In this document: positions 33,997-41,418 of the stretch, one piece after another
How positions within the stretch are numbered: the stretch's first letter is position 1
How the letters are laid out: every line of letters begins with the position of its first letter
Source of the DNA: Lachnospiraceae bacterium UBA7093
GTDB taxonomy: Bacteria; Bacillota; Clostridia; Lachnospirales; Lachnospiraceae
Length of the DNA: 41,418 nucleotides
Direction: 5' to 3'
Assembly (NCBI GenBank): GCA_002492465.1
Contig: DKYT01000036.1
Coordinates: 1 to 41,418 of the forward strand
Translations under genes and position numbers: made by a program
The notes under the pieces: generated by a model
The model's input: only the letters and a program-made list of their open reading frames with translations
Databases searched by the model: none
What the model was told of the DNA's origin: nothing

Positions 33997-34901
33997 CAGA
34001 CTTCCTCCTTCGGCTTCCGGTTGATCACATAAGAAAAGATAATCAATATCACAAAGATCACTATGGACACAGCGGAGCTGTAGCCGTAATTATTTGTGAT
34101 AAAAGCATTTTCATATGCATAAGTCAGAATCGTATGAATGTGCGCCCCTGTTTTGGCTCCTGCCTGCTGGGTCATCAGATAAATCACATCGAACTGCTTA
34201 AAGGTGGTAAAGATCGTGATGATCACCGAGGGCGCGATGATCGGTCTGATAGAGGGAATAGTGATATATACCGTCCTTTCTATCCACCCCGCCCCATCCA
34301 GCAGCGCGCTTTCATAAAAGCTCTGATCCACACTTTGGAGCGCGCCGTCAATAATAGTAATCATGAAGGGAAGCGCAAGCCATAAGTTTACGACGGTACA
34401 GCAGATAAAGGCAATTCCGTCCCCTGCCAGCCACTTTATCGGCGAAAATCCCAGTTTTTCCATCCATTGATTGAGAAGCCCAAACTGAGAATTGAACATT
34501 CCTGTTTTCCACAGCAAAATAGACACATAGCCGGGCATTGCCCAGGGAAAGACCAACAGCGTCCGATAAAGATTCCTCAGTCTTAATCCCTTGGTATTTA
34601 AAAGACTTGCCAGCACATAAGCTATGACCAGCTGTAATACCATATTTACCACTGTCCATAAAATCGTCAAAAGCAGCGCCGGGATAAAACCACTGTCAAA
34701 CACCAGCAGCGCTTCCCGGTAATTTTTCAATCCGATCAGATCATAGGTGAACCAGTGATAAACATTCATATTGGTCAGGGAGATATACCCTGTGTAAATA
34801 ATCGGAAATATCACGATCAGGCAGATCAGCAGCAACGAAGGCATCGACCACAAGTAGGAAAACAATATGGTATTTTTCTTTTTTGTCTTTAACGGCTTCA
34901 T
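33996..34901 (-). CDS. malF: Maltose-type ABC permease MalF
   Basis: About 301 residues from the ATG at 34901 with AAAGGA six bases upstream (the frame extends to 34922 but lacks a ribosome site). Six helices, the first at about 17-40 (MPSLLLICLIVIFPIIYTGY), and the EAA loop YESALLDGAGWIERTVYITIP. Short MalF form without the long periplasmic loop of E. coli MalF, as is normal for Firmicutes. Lies 30 bases after MalE. Confidence 0.92.
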   Translation of the reverse strand: MKPLKTKKKNTILFSYLWSMPSLLLICLIVIFPIIYTGYISLTNMNVYHWFTYDLIGLKNYREALLVFDSGFIPALLLTILWTVVNMVLQLVIAYVLASLLNTKGLRLRNLYRTLLVFPWAMPGYVSILLWKTGMFNSQFGLLNQWMEKLGFSPIKWLAGDGIAFICCTVVNLWLALPFMITIIDGALQSVDQSFYESALLDGAGWIERTVYITIPSIRPIIAPSVIITIFTTFKQFDVIYLMTQQAGAKTGAHIHTILTYAYENAFITNNYGYSSAVSIVIFVILIIFSYVINRKPKEEV

Positions 34902-34931
34902 TATAATTCCTTTCCCGCACAAACTCCTGTA

Positions 34932-36152
34932 TCACTGCATTTTATCGATCAGTTCTTCCGCCTTTTTCTGTGCCGCCTCGCAACTTTCCTTCACATCCTG
35001 TCCGCTCATATTAATATTCACAAGCATATCCGCCGCCACCGTCCACATAATATCCATTTCCGGGCAGTTTGGCATGGGAATCGTATTTTCAGCAGTTTCC
35101 CGCATAGCCATAACCACATCGTCCGAAATCACTTCTTCAGCCTCATAGCATGCCTTCACTGCCGGCGCACAGCCGCTGACCTTTGCCAATACAATTCCTA
35201 CTTCCGGCTGCATCAGCGCATCCAAAACCTTCTTTACAGTATCCGTTTTATTTTCAGCCGCATATTTCAGAACCTGCACTCCCTGTACCCCCATATAAGG
35301 AGAAACAGGAATTCCGCTTTCGTCGATCACAGGCATAGGGGCAATGCCAAGATCCATCCCTGCCGCCCTTGATGCGGATACCAGCCATGGACCTCCAATT
35401 GTGGAATGTGCCTTTCCTTCCTGGAATAAAGTATTCACCGTAGCATATTCGCTTTCGCCGGGCATCAGCTCTACGAACTTTTTATGATACTCCATTGCCG
35501 CCATGGTTTCCGGCATATTCAGCCCCGGTTTTCCTTCCCCGTTCATGATATATCCACCAAATCCATGGATCCATCCGGCGCTGTAATAAGCTGTACTGTG
35601 CTGTTCCACAAACCCATAATGCCCTCCATGGGTTTTTTCCTCCATATAGGCATATAATTCTTCCGTGGTTTCAGGTACTTTCTCATCCGCCATATACAAA
35701 CGATTATACATAAAAAGCAAAGTTTCGAAATAAATCGGTAACTGATAAATTTCTCCTTTGTAAGACGCCGCATCTAAAGTAATTCCTACACAGGCATTTT
35801 CCAGTTTCTCCTTCGCTATCAGCTCCGTAATAGGTTCCAGTATGCCCATTTCTGCATAAACTCCGATCTTATCATGGGCAAAAAAGTACAGATCGGGCGC
35901 CGCTTTGGGGTCATTTCCTACCATCTTAAGCGCTTCCGTAAGATTGCTCTTATATTCCAGCCGTATGTCAACCTCCGGCAGGGAGTTTTGCAGTTCCGTC
36001 AGCAGCGCTTCCGCCACCGCCTCCTCTTTATCATGCCAGATTACAATGATGTTCCTTTCTTCTTCTGTCAGTCCCTGGCTTTTTCCGCCGCAGCTGCATA
36101 ATAATCCCATAAGCATTACAATTGACAATAACGATGCGATTATCCTCTTCAT
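34932..36152 (-). CDS. malE: Maltodextrin-binding lipoprotein
   Basis: 406 residues, lipoprotein signal ending GLLCSCGG (Cys21). Family 1 solute-binding fold with NIIVIWHDKEEAVAEALL, APDLYFFAHDKIGVYAEMG, YKGEIYQLPIYFETLLFMYN and EGKAHSTIGGPWLVSASRAAG; these closely resemble MalE-type maltodextrin-binding proteins. It delivers malto-oligosaccharides to MalFG, encoded directly downstream. Lies 23 bases after the starch-binding surface protein. Confidence 0.92.
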   Translation of the reverse strand: MKRIIASLLSIVMLMGLLCSCGGKSQGLTEEERNIIVIWHDKEEAVAEALLTELQNSLPEVDIRLEYKSNLTEALKMVGNDPKAAPDLYFFAHDKIGVYAEMGILEPITELIAKEKLENACVGITLDAASYKGEIYQLPIYFETLLFMYNRLYMADEKVPETTEELYAYMEEKTHGGHYGFVEQHSTAYYSAGWIHGFGGYIMNGEGKPGLNMPETMAAMEYHKKFVELMPGESEYATVNTLFQEGKAHSTIGGPWLVSASRAAGMDLGIAPMPVIDESGIPVSPYMGVQGVQVLKYAAENKTDTVKKVLDALMQPEVGIVLAKVSGCAPAVKACYEAEEVISDDVVMAMRETAENTIPMPNCPEMDIMWTVAADMLVNINMSGQDVKESCEAAQKKAEELIDKMQ

Positions 36153-36175
36153 TTTACCCCAGCCTTTCCTTCCTA

Positions 36176-37363
36176 TTATTTCTTTTTCTTCTTTACAAAG
36201 AGAACTGCCAATGCCGCAACCGCAGCACAGATCACAACGATACCTGCTATCATGCCTGCATTTGATCCTTTTTCTACGCTTTCTACCGACTGATCCGGTT
36301 CTTCCTGCGCTGTTTCTTCTTCAGAAGATACCGTTTCATTTTCCTCCGTCGTTTCTTCTTTGCTTTCCTGGGGCGCTTCTGTCAGGATCGCTTCATATGC
36401 GACCTCATACTCTTCCGGTCCGGAAATTACGATCCACACGTCCTTAGCCGTTTCCACAGAAATATCGCTGGTCTGCACTTCTCCCTCGCTGGCGCTTACG
36501 ATAATTGAGTTAATCCATCCCGGCGCCTGCAATGTAAGCCATCCCTCTTCGCCTTCCACAAAAGCTTCTCCCGGCCATGAGGTAAAGGCATTCGTTCCGT
36601 CCGGCGCGGACCATGCCCACAGACAGGGAACTGCCCAATCTCCAGGCACCTTTACTGACACATTGATATCTGGCACCTGAACTGCATTGGGATCGTCATA
36701 GGTGAAATCAAAACTGCCGTCCTCTGCAACGGTAATCCATACTTCCGCCGGATCAGTGGAGATTACTTCTGTCTTTTGCCCCTCTTCGCCACCACTGATA
36801 ACAAAAGCCGCCTGCTTTACAGGTACTCTTCCCGTATGCCATTCATCATCGCCCGCCTTCAGCGCTTCACCCACAGTTCCTTCATCACCTGTGCCATCCA
36901 GTGTAAAAGCTGGCGTCTGCCAGCTGTCCGGCAGGCTCACATGAATTTTAAATTTTTCCACATATGCAGGAATTTCTCCTTCTGTCAATGGATCGTAGGA
37001 AATTTCCACATCTTCCATATCTTTTATTGTAATCCACACATTTCCGCCTTCCGATATCAATTCTCCTGTCTGAATTTCCTCACCGGCGCTTACGATCATA
37101 TGATTTGCCCAGGAAGGCACCCATATATAATACCAGCCTTCATTGGCAGGGTCTGCTTCCATTTCTCCTCCCGGCCATGCGGTAAAAGCATTATTCCCCT
37201 CTTCATCCCATGCCCAAAGGAAAGGATCCATCCAATCCTCCGGAGGATTCACATAAATAATACTCCTTTCCTCCTCCGCCCTTGCCCCTATGGGCATCCA
37301 AAGTACAAACATCATTATAAACGCAAATAAAACCATCATCCATTTGTTTAATCTCTTTTTCAT
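36176..37363 (-). CDS. Membrane-anchored starch-binding protein with three CBM26-like modules
   Basis: 395 residues: signal peptide (1-29, cut after ARA), three beta modules (about 35-123, 136-222, 233-322), a Glu-rich linker (325-367), a membrane helix (369-390) and a Lys tail (KKKKK). Modules 1 and 3 share the starch-binding CBM26 pattern: W-xx-P-x-LWAW (44-52 and 243-251), NAF-TxWPG (58-64 and 258-264) and xQT near the end. Module 2 lacks the LWAW and WPG tryptophans. There is no catalytic domain and no LPxTG motif. It is first in the malto-oligosaccharide operon, so it probably captures starch fragments next to MalE. AAAAGGAGG precedes the ATG. Confidence 0.85.
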   Translation of the reverse strand: MKKRLNKWMMVLFAFIMMFVLWMPIGARAEEERSIIYVNPPEDWMDPFLWAWDEEGNNAFTAWPGGEMEADPANEGWYYIWVPSWANHMIVSAGEEIQTGELISEGGNVWITIKDMEDVEISYDPLTEGEIPAYVEKFKIHVSLPDSWQTPAFTLDGTGDEGTVGEALKAGDDEWHTGRVPVKQAAFVISGGEEGQKTEVISTDPAEVWITVAEDGSFDFTYDDPNAVQVPDINVSVKVPGDWAVPCLWAWSAPDGTNAFTSWPGEAFVEGEEGWLTLQAPGWINSIIVSASEGEVQTSDISVETAKDVWIVISGPEEYEVAYEAILTEAPQESKEETTEENETVSSEEETAQEEPDQSVESVEKGSNAGMIAGIVVICAAVAALAVLFVKKKKK

Positions 37364-37400
37364 AAGAATCCTCCTTTTCTTAGCTCCTGTTTACAAAGAA

Positions 37401-37429
37401 AGTTTAACATTATGCCCCCTTTACAACAA
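37401..37429 (-). promoter_or_regulatory. Promoter of the malto-oligosaccharide operon
   Basis: Minus-strand TTGTTG (37424-37429), a 17-base spacer and TAAACT (37401-37406), about 38 bases upstream of the starch-binding protein start. Confidence 0.6.
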
Positions 37430-37438
37430 TTGATTTTT

Positions 37439-37454
37439 AAGTAAACGCTTTCCC
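37439..37454. promoter_or_regulatory. LacI/CcpA-type operator (cre-like)
   Basis: Minus strand GGGAAAGCGTTTACT, matching 13 of 15 positions of the cre consensus WTGNAANCGNWNNCW, with the central CG expected for LacI-family proteins. It lies 9 bases upstream of the -35 box. Either CcpA or the operon's own LacI-type regulator (30359-31384) could bind it. Confidence 0.6.
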
Positions 37455-37486
37455 AGTTTTTTGCATTATTTTTACAAGTTTGTACC

Positions 37487-37517
37487 GATATTTTTTGTGC
37501 ATAAAGGATATTTTTTG
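37487..37517. repeat. GATATTTTTTG direct repeats 20 bp apart
   Basis: An identical 11-mer GATATTTTTTG occurs at 37487-37497 and 37507-37517, 20 bases start to start. It lies 60-90 bases upstream of the malto-oligosaccharide promoter. It could be an activator site or a chance product of T-rich sequence. Confidence 0.45.
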
Positions 37518-37617
37518 ACGTTTTTTCCCCGATTAGCAAAATCTTTGTGAAAAATATACAAATTGGTTTCTTTCATTTTCCCTGATATGGTATCGTAATG
37601 CAATTACTGTTAGCTAA

Positions 37618-37671
37618 AACTGCCCCGCCGGATATGACGCTTTCAAAAGCATCTTATCCAGCAGGGCAGTT
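37618..37671 (-). terminator. Long hairpin terminator of the large surface protein gene
   Basis: In minus-strand RNA two stems of 17 and 8 bp stack around a two-base loop, with single unpaired A residues between them (54 bases in all): AACTGCCCTGCTGGATA with TATCCGGCGGGGCAGTT, inner GATGCTTT with AAAGCGTC. Three pairs are G-U, so pairing is complete only in minus-strand RNA. TTAGC follows. It starts 32 bases after the stop at 37703. Confidence 0.8.
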
Positions 37672-37702
37672 ACTTATAGCATAGTATATTCTATCTTATT
37701 TT

Positions 37703-40700
37703 TTATTCCCCATATACCTCTTTCCAGTCCACATAGGCTTTTTTGCCAATGCTATGATAGTATACCAACAAAAGGAAGATTGCCGTCAGGGCAAAAAGCT
37801 TTCTCACTTTTCCGCCCCGCTTTGCCCACTCTACAAGCCGGGAAACAAGCTCTCTCTTTGTTTCCTCCGTCATGCCTCGCCTGCGGTCTGCAAAATACAG
37901 AAGCAGATAGGTAAATCCTGCGATCATCGTAAGGGTTGCGTACAATTCAAGGGGCGTAACGTCTCCCGTTTTAGGCTCATTGTCCTTTCCGGAATTTGCC
38001 TTTGCGCCGTCGTTTTCCTTCCCTTCATTCAATTGCCCGCTTCCGGCTCCCCCATTTCCATCCTTGTAAACGATCGCATAAGTTGAGAATCGGTCTGTCT
38101 CTATGGTAATCGTTTCGTCGCTGTCATCCAGATCATTTAAAATTTCCGTTACGCCTTCATGCACACGCACCACTGCAAAGATCCTTGTCTTTGAAGCATC
38201 CGTGTTTACCAGATCATCCGGTACCATAATCGTGACTGTAATCTTCTTTGCAGTTTCCGGTATATCAATGCGGTTTTCACCAATGAGTTTATACAGGCTG
38301 ATGTCAAGATACTGTCCAAGAGCAAATCCCTGTACTTCCGTATTGTCCGTCAGCGCTGCTTCCACAAGGGTTCTATCTTCCCTGTTGACATTAACTGACG
38401 CCTCCTTCACATCCAGGACGATCTTAATGTCGGTTCCTTTTTCCACCTGCCCTTTTTCTGCCTCCGTGAGAACGATGTCGGCAAGTTCCCCCACCGGTGT
38501 GGAAATTTGGGTTTCAAACGTTCTTCCGTCTGTTTCTACCTCCTTTTCAATCTTTCCCGTCTTTTTACCCGGCTGATTTTTCCCATCCGTCCCGCTGCCG
38601 GCTCCGGGCTGATTTCCATCGTCCGGCTGACTTCCGCCGCCCGGCTTGCTGCCGCTCTCTGCATTATTTCCATTCCCCGGCTGTTTTTCATCATCCGGCT
38701 GATTTCCGCCGCCGATCGCCGGAATGGTCAGGCTGATTGTTACGGTCTTTTTTTCGTTTCCGCTTTGAATGGTTATGCTCACACGGATGCTTCCATCTTC
38801 ATTTGCAGTGGCGTCCGTTTTGGTAATATCCTCCACCGTTACGTTAGCGTCTGTAATGTCTACGCCGCTTAAAGCTTCATTTATTGCATCTTTCACATTC
38901 TCCGTATTGGTGTCGTTTCCTGAAGTATTTCCATCCAGCACATCCTGTACGGTGTTCTGTATAATATCCTCCGCCTCATCCACCTTTTCCTTGTCTGTCT
39001 TGGGCAGTTTCGGTATGGACTCGTTAATCGTTACGGTTTTCGTTTCCTCTCCGCTTTGAATGGTCACGGTTACGCTGATACTTCCATCTTTACTTGTAGT
39101 GGCATCCGTTTTGACAATGTCTCCTACCGTCACTCTTACGCCCTCAAGACCAGTTCCATCCAGCGCATTGCCCAACGCTTCCTCTACTGCGCGTTTGATA
39201 CTATCCTGATCAGCGTCATTTCTGTTGTTTTCACTCAGTATATCCTCTACTGTGCCCTGTACAATGCTCTTTGCACCATCCACCTTTTCTTCGTCTGTCT
39301 TGGGCAGCTTCGGTATGACCTCGCTAATGGTTAAAGTCCTTGTCTCATCTCCGCTCTGAATGGTCACAGTTACACTGACGCTTCCATCTTTACTCGTAGT
39401 GGCATCTGTTTTTACAATATCTCCCACTGTTACCGTTACATCCTCAAGATCAGTTCCGTCCAGCGCATTGCCCAGCGCTTCTTCCACGGCGCGCCTGATA
39501 TCGTCCTGATCAGCGTCATTTCGGTTATTTTCACTCAGTATATCTTCTACTGTGCTTTGTACAATGCCTTTCGTCTCATCCGCCTTTTCTTCGTCTGTCT
39601 TGGGCAGCTTCGGTATGGTCTCGCTAATGGTTACGGTTCTTGTCTCCTCTCCGCTCTGAATGGTCACGGTTACACTGATACTTCCATCTTTGCTTGTGGT
39701 AGCATCTGTCTTGACAATATCTCCTACTGTTACCGTTACATCCTCAAGATCAGTTCCGTCCAGCGCATTGCCCAACGCCTCCTCCACGGCGCGTTTGATG
39801 TCTTCCTGATCAGCGTCATTTCTGTTGTTTTCACTCAGTATATCCTCTACTGTGCCCTGTACAATGCCTTTCGTCTCATCCGCCTTTTCTTCGTCTGTCT
39901 TGGGCAGCTTCGGTATGACTTCGTTAATGGTTACGGTTTTCGTTTCCTCTCCACTCTGGATCGTCACGGTTACACTGATGCTTCCATCTTTACTTGTGGT
40001 AGCGTCCGTTTTGGTAATGTCTCCTACCGTCACCCTTACGCCCTCAAGATCAGCTCCGTTTAATGCTTCCTCTACAGCTCGTCTGATGTCTTCCTGGGCA
40101 ACGTCGTTTCTGTTGTTTTCACCCAGCACCTCTTCTACCGTGCTCTGCACAGCCCCCTCTGCATGTTCCACCTTCTCCCGGTCAGTCATTAAAATAATCT
40201 TCTGTGTAGACGTCGCTGTATTTCCCGCATGATCTGTAACACGAACGGTAAGAATCGTTTCACCCATAGGAATAGCACTTGCCGGAATCAAAAAACTATC
40301 TCTCGTTTTCATGCTTGCGGCATAATTTCCTTCTATCTTCACTTCTTCCTGGTTTCCGATCTGATAGCTCACAGAAGCAATTCCTCCGGAAATAGCACTA
40401 TCCTTATCGTCTGTCACTACCACTTTAATCTCAGGCGCCGTCACATACGCATCAGTTGACACAGCTCCGTTGTTTACCTGAAATGCAATTTCAGGCGCAT
40501 TATCTTCAATCAGAACACCCGTGGCTCCATTTAAGCCTGCTCCCACCGTCACACTGGAGGAAGGGTTTCCAGCATGGTCGGTACAGATAATCAAAATCGT
40601 CCCTTTGAAATCCGCATCAACTGTAATCTGAGCGGAGCCTCTGGTCAGCTTTGCTGTTTTTTTCTGAACTTCTCCTCCTTCCGGCGTTACCGTATAGTCA

Positions 40701-41418
40701 ATCTGATCCGCCCCGCTTCCTTCCTCTGTCACGGGTACAGTTATAATCAGACTCTCCTTGCCGATCAGCCAATTCCATAAGTTTTTCGGTTGGTAATTAT
40801 AGCTTAACGTTCCGATTACAGGGGCAATATCGTCCGTCCATTTTGCCCAAAATTCCTTTTCTCCGGTTTCTGTTGGGGAGATTTCTTTTACGACAGTTCC
40901 TGTGCAGGTTGAATTGGTGTACCAGCCGCTAAAGGTATAGCCTGTTTTCATGGGCGTCGGCAGGATTAATCCTGTCCCATAAGTATAGCTTGTATAGTTG
41001 CTTTCATTGGTTATGATCCCGTCATTTTTATGATAGGTTACACCATAGCCATTTGCCGTCCACTTGGCATAATAAACCTTATTCCCCGTTTCTGCTGGGG
41101 AGATGGACGTTACCGCTGTTCCGGTAAAACTCTGGCTTGTATACCAGCCCCCAAAGGTATAGCCTGTTTTCGTGGGTTTCGGCAGAGTTAATCCTGTACC
41201 GTAGGTATAGCTTGTATAATTGCTTTCATTGGCTATGGTTCCGCTGTTTTTGTTATAGGTTACCGTATAGCTGTTTGCCGTCCACTTGGCATAATAGGTC
41301 TTATTCCCCGTTTCCGCGGCTGAAATCGATGTCACCTTTGTCCCTGTGAAATTCTGGTTCGTATACCAGCCCCCAAAGGTATAATTCGCCCGGGTAGGCG
41401 TCGGCAGGGTCAAGCCTG
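37703..41418 (-). CDS. Large repetitive surface protein, C-terminal part (5' end beyond window)
   Basis: The frame is open at the right edge, so over 1,236 residues are visible and the true N-terminus is missing. Order: three InlB B-type repeats (YTFGGWYTNQNF, YYAKWTANSY, GTGLTLPKPT; 1-192), a beta-rich region with ITVPVTEEGSG and TVRVTDHAGNTATS (195-408, Ig-like), five tandem repeats of about 100 residues (409-905), a Gly/Asn/Gln/Pro linker (about 906-955), a beta domain, then EPKTGD (to about 1151). After EPKTGD come a membrane helix (1155-1175), a basic helix and a second helix (1206-1220), ending WKEVYGE. Likely a sortase-anchored adhesin; no sortase gene is in the window. Confidence 0.85.
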   Translation of the reverse strand, partial: GLTLPTPTRANYTFGGWYTNQNFTGTKVTSISAAETGNKTYYAKWTANSYTVTYNKNSGTIANESNYTSYTYGTGLTLPKPTKTGYTFGGWYTSQSFTGTAVTSISPAETGNKVYYAKWTANGYGVTYHKNDGIITNESNYTSYTYGTGLILPTPMKTGYTFSGWYTNSTCTGTVVKEISPTETGEKEFWAKWTDDIAPVIGTLSYNYQPKNLWNWLIGKESLIITVPVTEEGSGADQIDYTVTPEGGEVQKKTAKLTRGSAQITVDADFKGTILIICTDHAGNPSSSVTVGAGLNGATGVLIEDNAPEIAFQVNNGAVSTDAYVTAPEIKVVVTDDKDSAISGGIASVSYQIGNQEEVKIEGNYAASMKTRDSFLIPASAIPMGETILTVRVTDHAGNTATSTQKIILMTDREKVEHAEGAVQSTVEEVLGENNRNDVAQEDIRRAVEEALNGADLEGVRVTVGDITKTDATTSKDGSISVTVTIQSGEETKTVTINEVIPKLPKTDEEKADETKGIVQGTVEDILSENNRNDADQEDIKRAVEEALGNALDGTDLEDVTVTVGDIVKTDATTSKDGSISVTVTIQSGEETRTVTISETIPKLPKTDEEKADETKGIVQSTVEDILSENNRNDADQDDIRRAVEEALGNALDGTDLEDVTVTVGDIVKTDATTSKDGSVSVTVTIQSGDETRTLTISEVIPKLPKTDEEKVDGAKSIVQGTVEDILSENNRNDADQDSIKRAVEEALGNALDGTGLEGVRVTVGDIVKTDATTSKDGSISVTVTIQSGEETKTVTINESIPKLPKTDKEKVDEAEDIIQNTVQDVLDGNTSGNDTNTENVKDAINEALSGVDITDANVTVEDITKTDATANEDGSIRVSITIQSGNEKKTVTISLTIPAIGGGNQPDDEKQPGNGNNAESGSKPGGGSQPDDGNQPGAGSGTDGKNQPGKKTGKIEKEVETDGRTFETQISTPVGELADIVLTEAEKGQVEKGTDIKIVLDVKEASVNVNREDRTLVEAALTDNTEVQGFALGQYLDISLYKLIGENRIDIPETAKKITVTIMVPDDLVNTDASKTRIFAVVRVHEGVTEILNDLDDSDETITIETDRFSTYAIVYKDGNGGAGSGQLNEGKENDGAKANSGKDNEPKTGDVTPLELYATLTMIAGFTYLLLYFADRRRGMTEETKRELVSRLVEWAKRGGKVRKLFALTAIFLLLVYYHSIGKKAYVDWKEVYGE
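38715..40190 (-). repeat. Five tandem ~300-bp coding repeats
   Basis: The segment encoding IPKLPKTD begins each unit at 39001, 39301, 39601 and 39901, exactly 300 bases apart. Units 2-4 (39000-39900) are nearly identical in DNA, including a long shared stretch at 39226-39270 and 39826-39870. The first (about 39905-40190) and last (about 38715-39000) units have diverged. Each encodes a helix-rich half (VEDILSENNRNDADQEDIKR) and a strand-rich half (VTVGDIVKTDATTSKDGS, SVTVTIQSG). The domain family is not known to me. Confidence 0.9.

Noticed and set aside
39001..39920. Repeated LPKTD motifs resembling sortase signals
   Set aside because: They are inside folded repeats with no following membrane helix. 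The plausible sorting motif is EPKTGD near the C-terminus.
38715..40190. Regular repeats that might be read as a CRISPR array
   Set aside because: The period is 300 bases and the whole unit is translated in frame; there are no short repeats with unique spacers.

Overview
The window looks like a chromosomal segment from a Lachnospiraceae-type gut clostridium (Firmicutes). The signs are moderate GC, strong AAGGAGG ribosome binding sites, canonical sigma-A promoters, a dnaX-ybaB-recR block, YesM/YesN two-component proteins, many sugar ABC transporters, a DUF5711 protein and a sortase-type surface protein with an EPKTGD motif. Almost everything is on the minus strand. I see no prophage, IS element or CRISPR array.

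Layout, left to right. (1) 1-7.3 kb: a strong promoter fires leftward off the window edge, perhaps into an rRNA operon. It is followed by a housekeeping run read right to left: pfk, dnaX, ybaB, recR, galM, an unknown protein, DUF5711, CvpA. (2) 7.4-14.8 kb: small units, namely a double-zinc-ribbon protein with a TPM-domain protein, an AgrC-like kinase with a LytTR regulator, two lipoproteins, a small charged protein, tRNA-Ser(CGA) with its own promoter and terminator, and a lone DUF2971 gene. (3) 14.8-19.5 kb: a complete sugar ABC operon (MsmX/UgpC-type ATPase, two permeases, and a binding protein that has both a lipobox and a C-terminal membrane helix). (4) 19.5-29.9 kb: an mglBAC transporter followed by a sensor operon: small membrane protein, YesN regulator, YesM kinase, a membrane-anchored binding protein and an MglB-like lipoprotein. 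(5) 30.1-37.6 kb: a fossil AraC fragment, then a malto-oligosaccharide/starch operon (three-module CBM26-like surface protein, MalE, MalF, MalG, GH13 neopullulanase, LacI regulator) that has no ATPase of its own. (6) 37.6-41.4 kb: the C-terminal part of a large repetitive surface protein, open at the right edge.

How they work together: the starch-binding protein, MalEFG, the cytoplasmic GH13 and LacI form a self-regulated uptake and breakdown pathway. The MsmX-type ATPase of region 3 is the only obvious candidate in view to power MalFG. The mgl transporter and the adjacent kinase/regulator/two-binding-protein operon look like a sugar-sensing relay, comparable in design to the published XylFII-LytS xylose sensor of Clostridium beijerinckii but with MglB-like proteins. 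A pair of direct repeats 21 bp apart abuts the mglB -35 box, where an AraC-type regulator such as the YesN protein would be expected to bind. This module is the most interesting part of the window. All family names come from reading motifs; no database search was possible.
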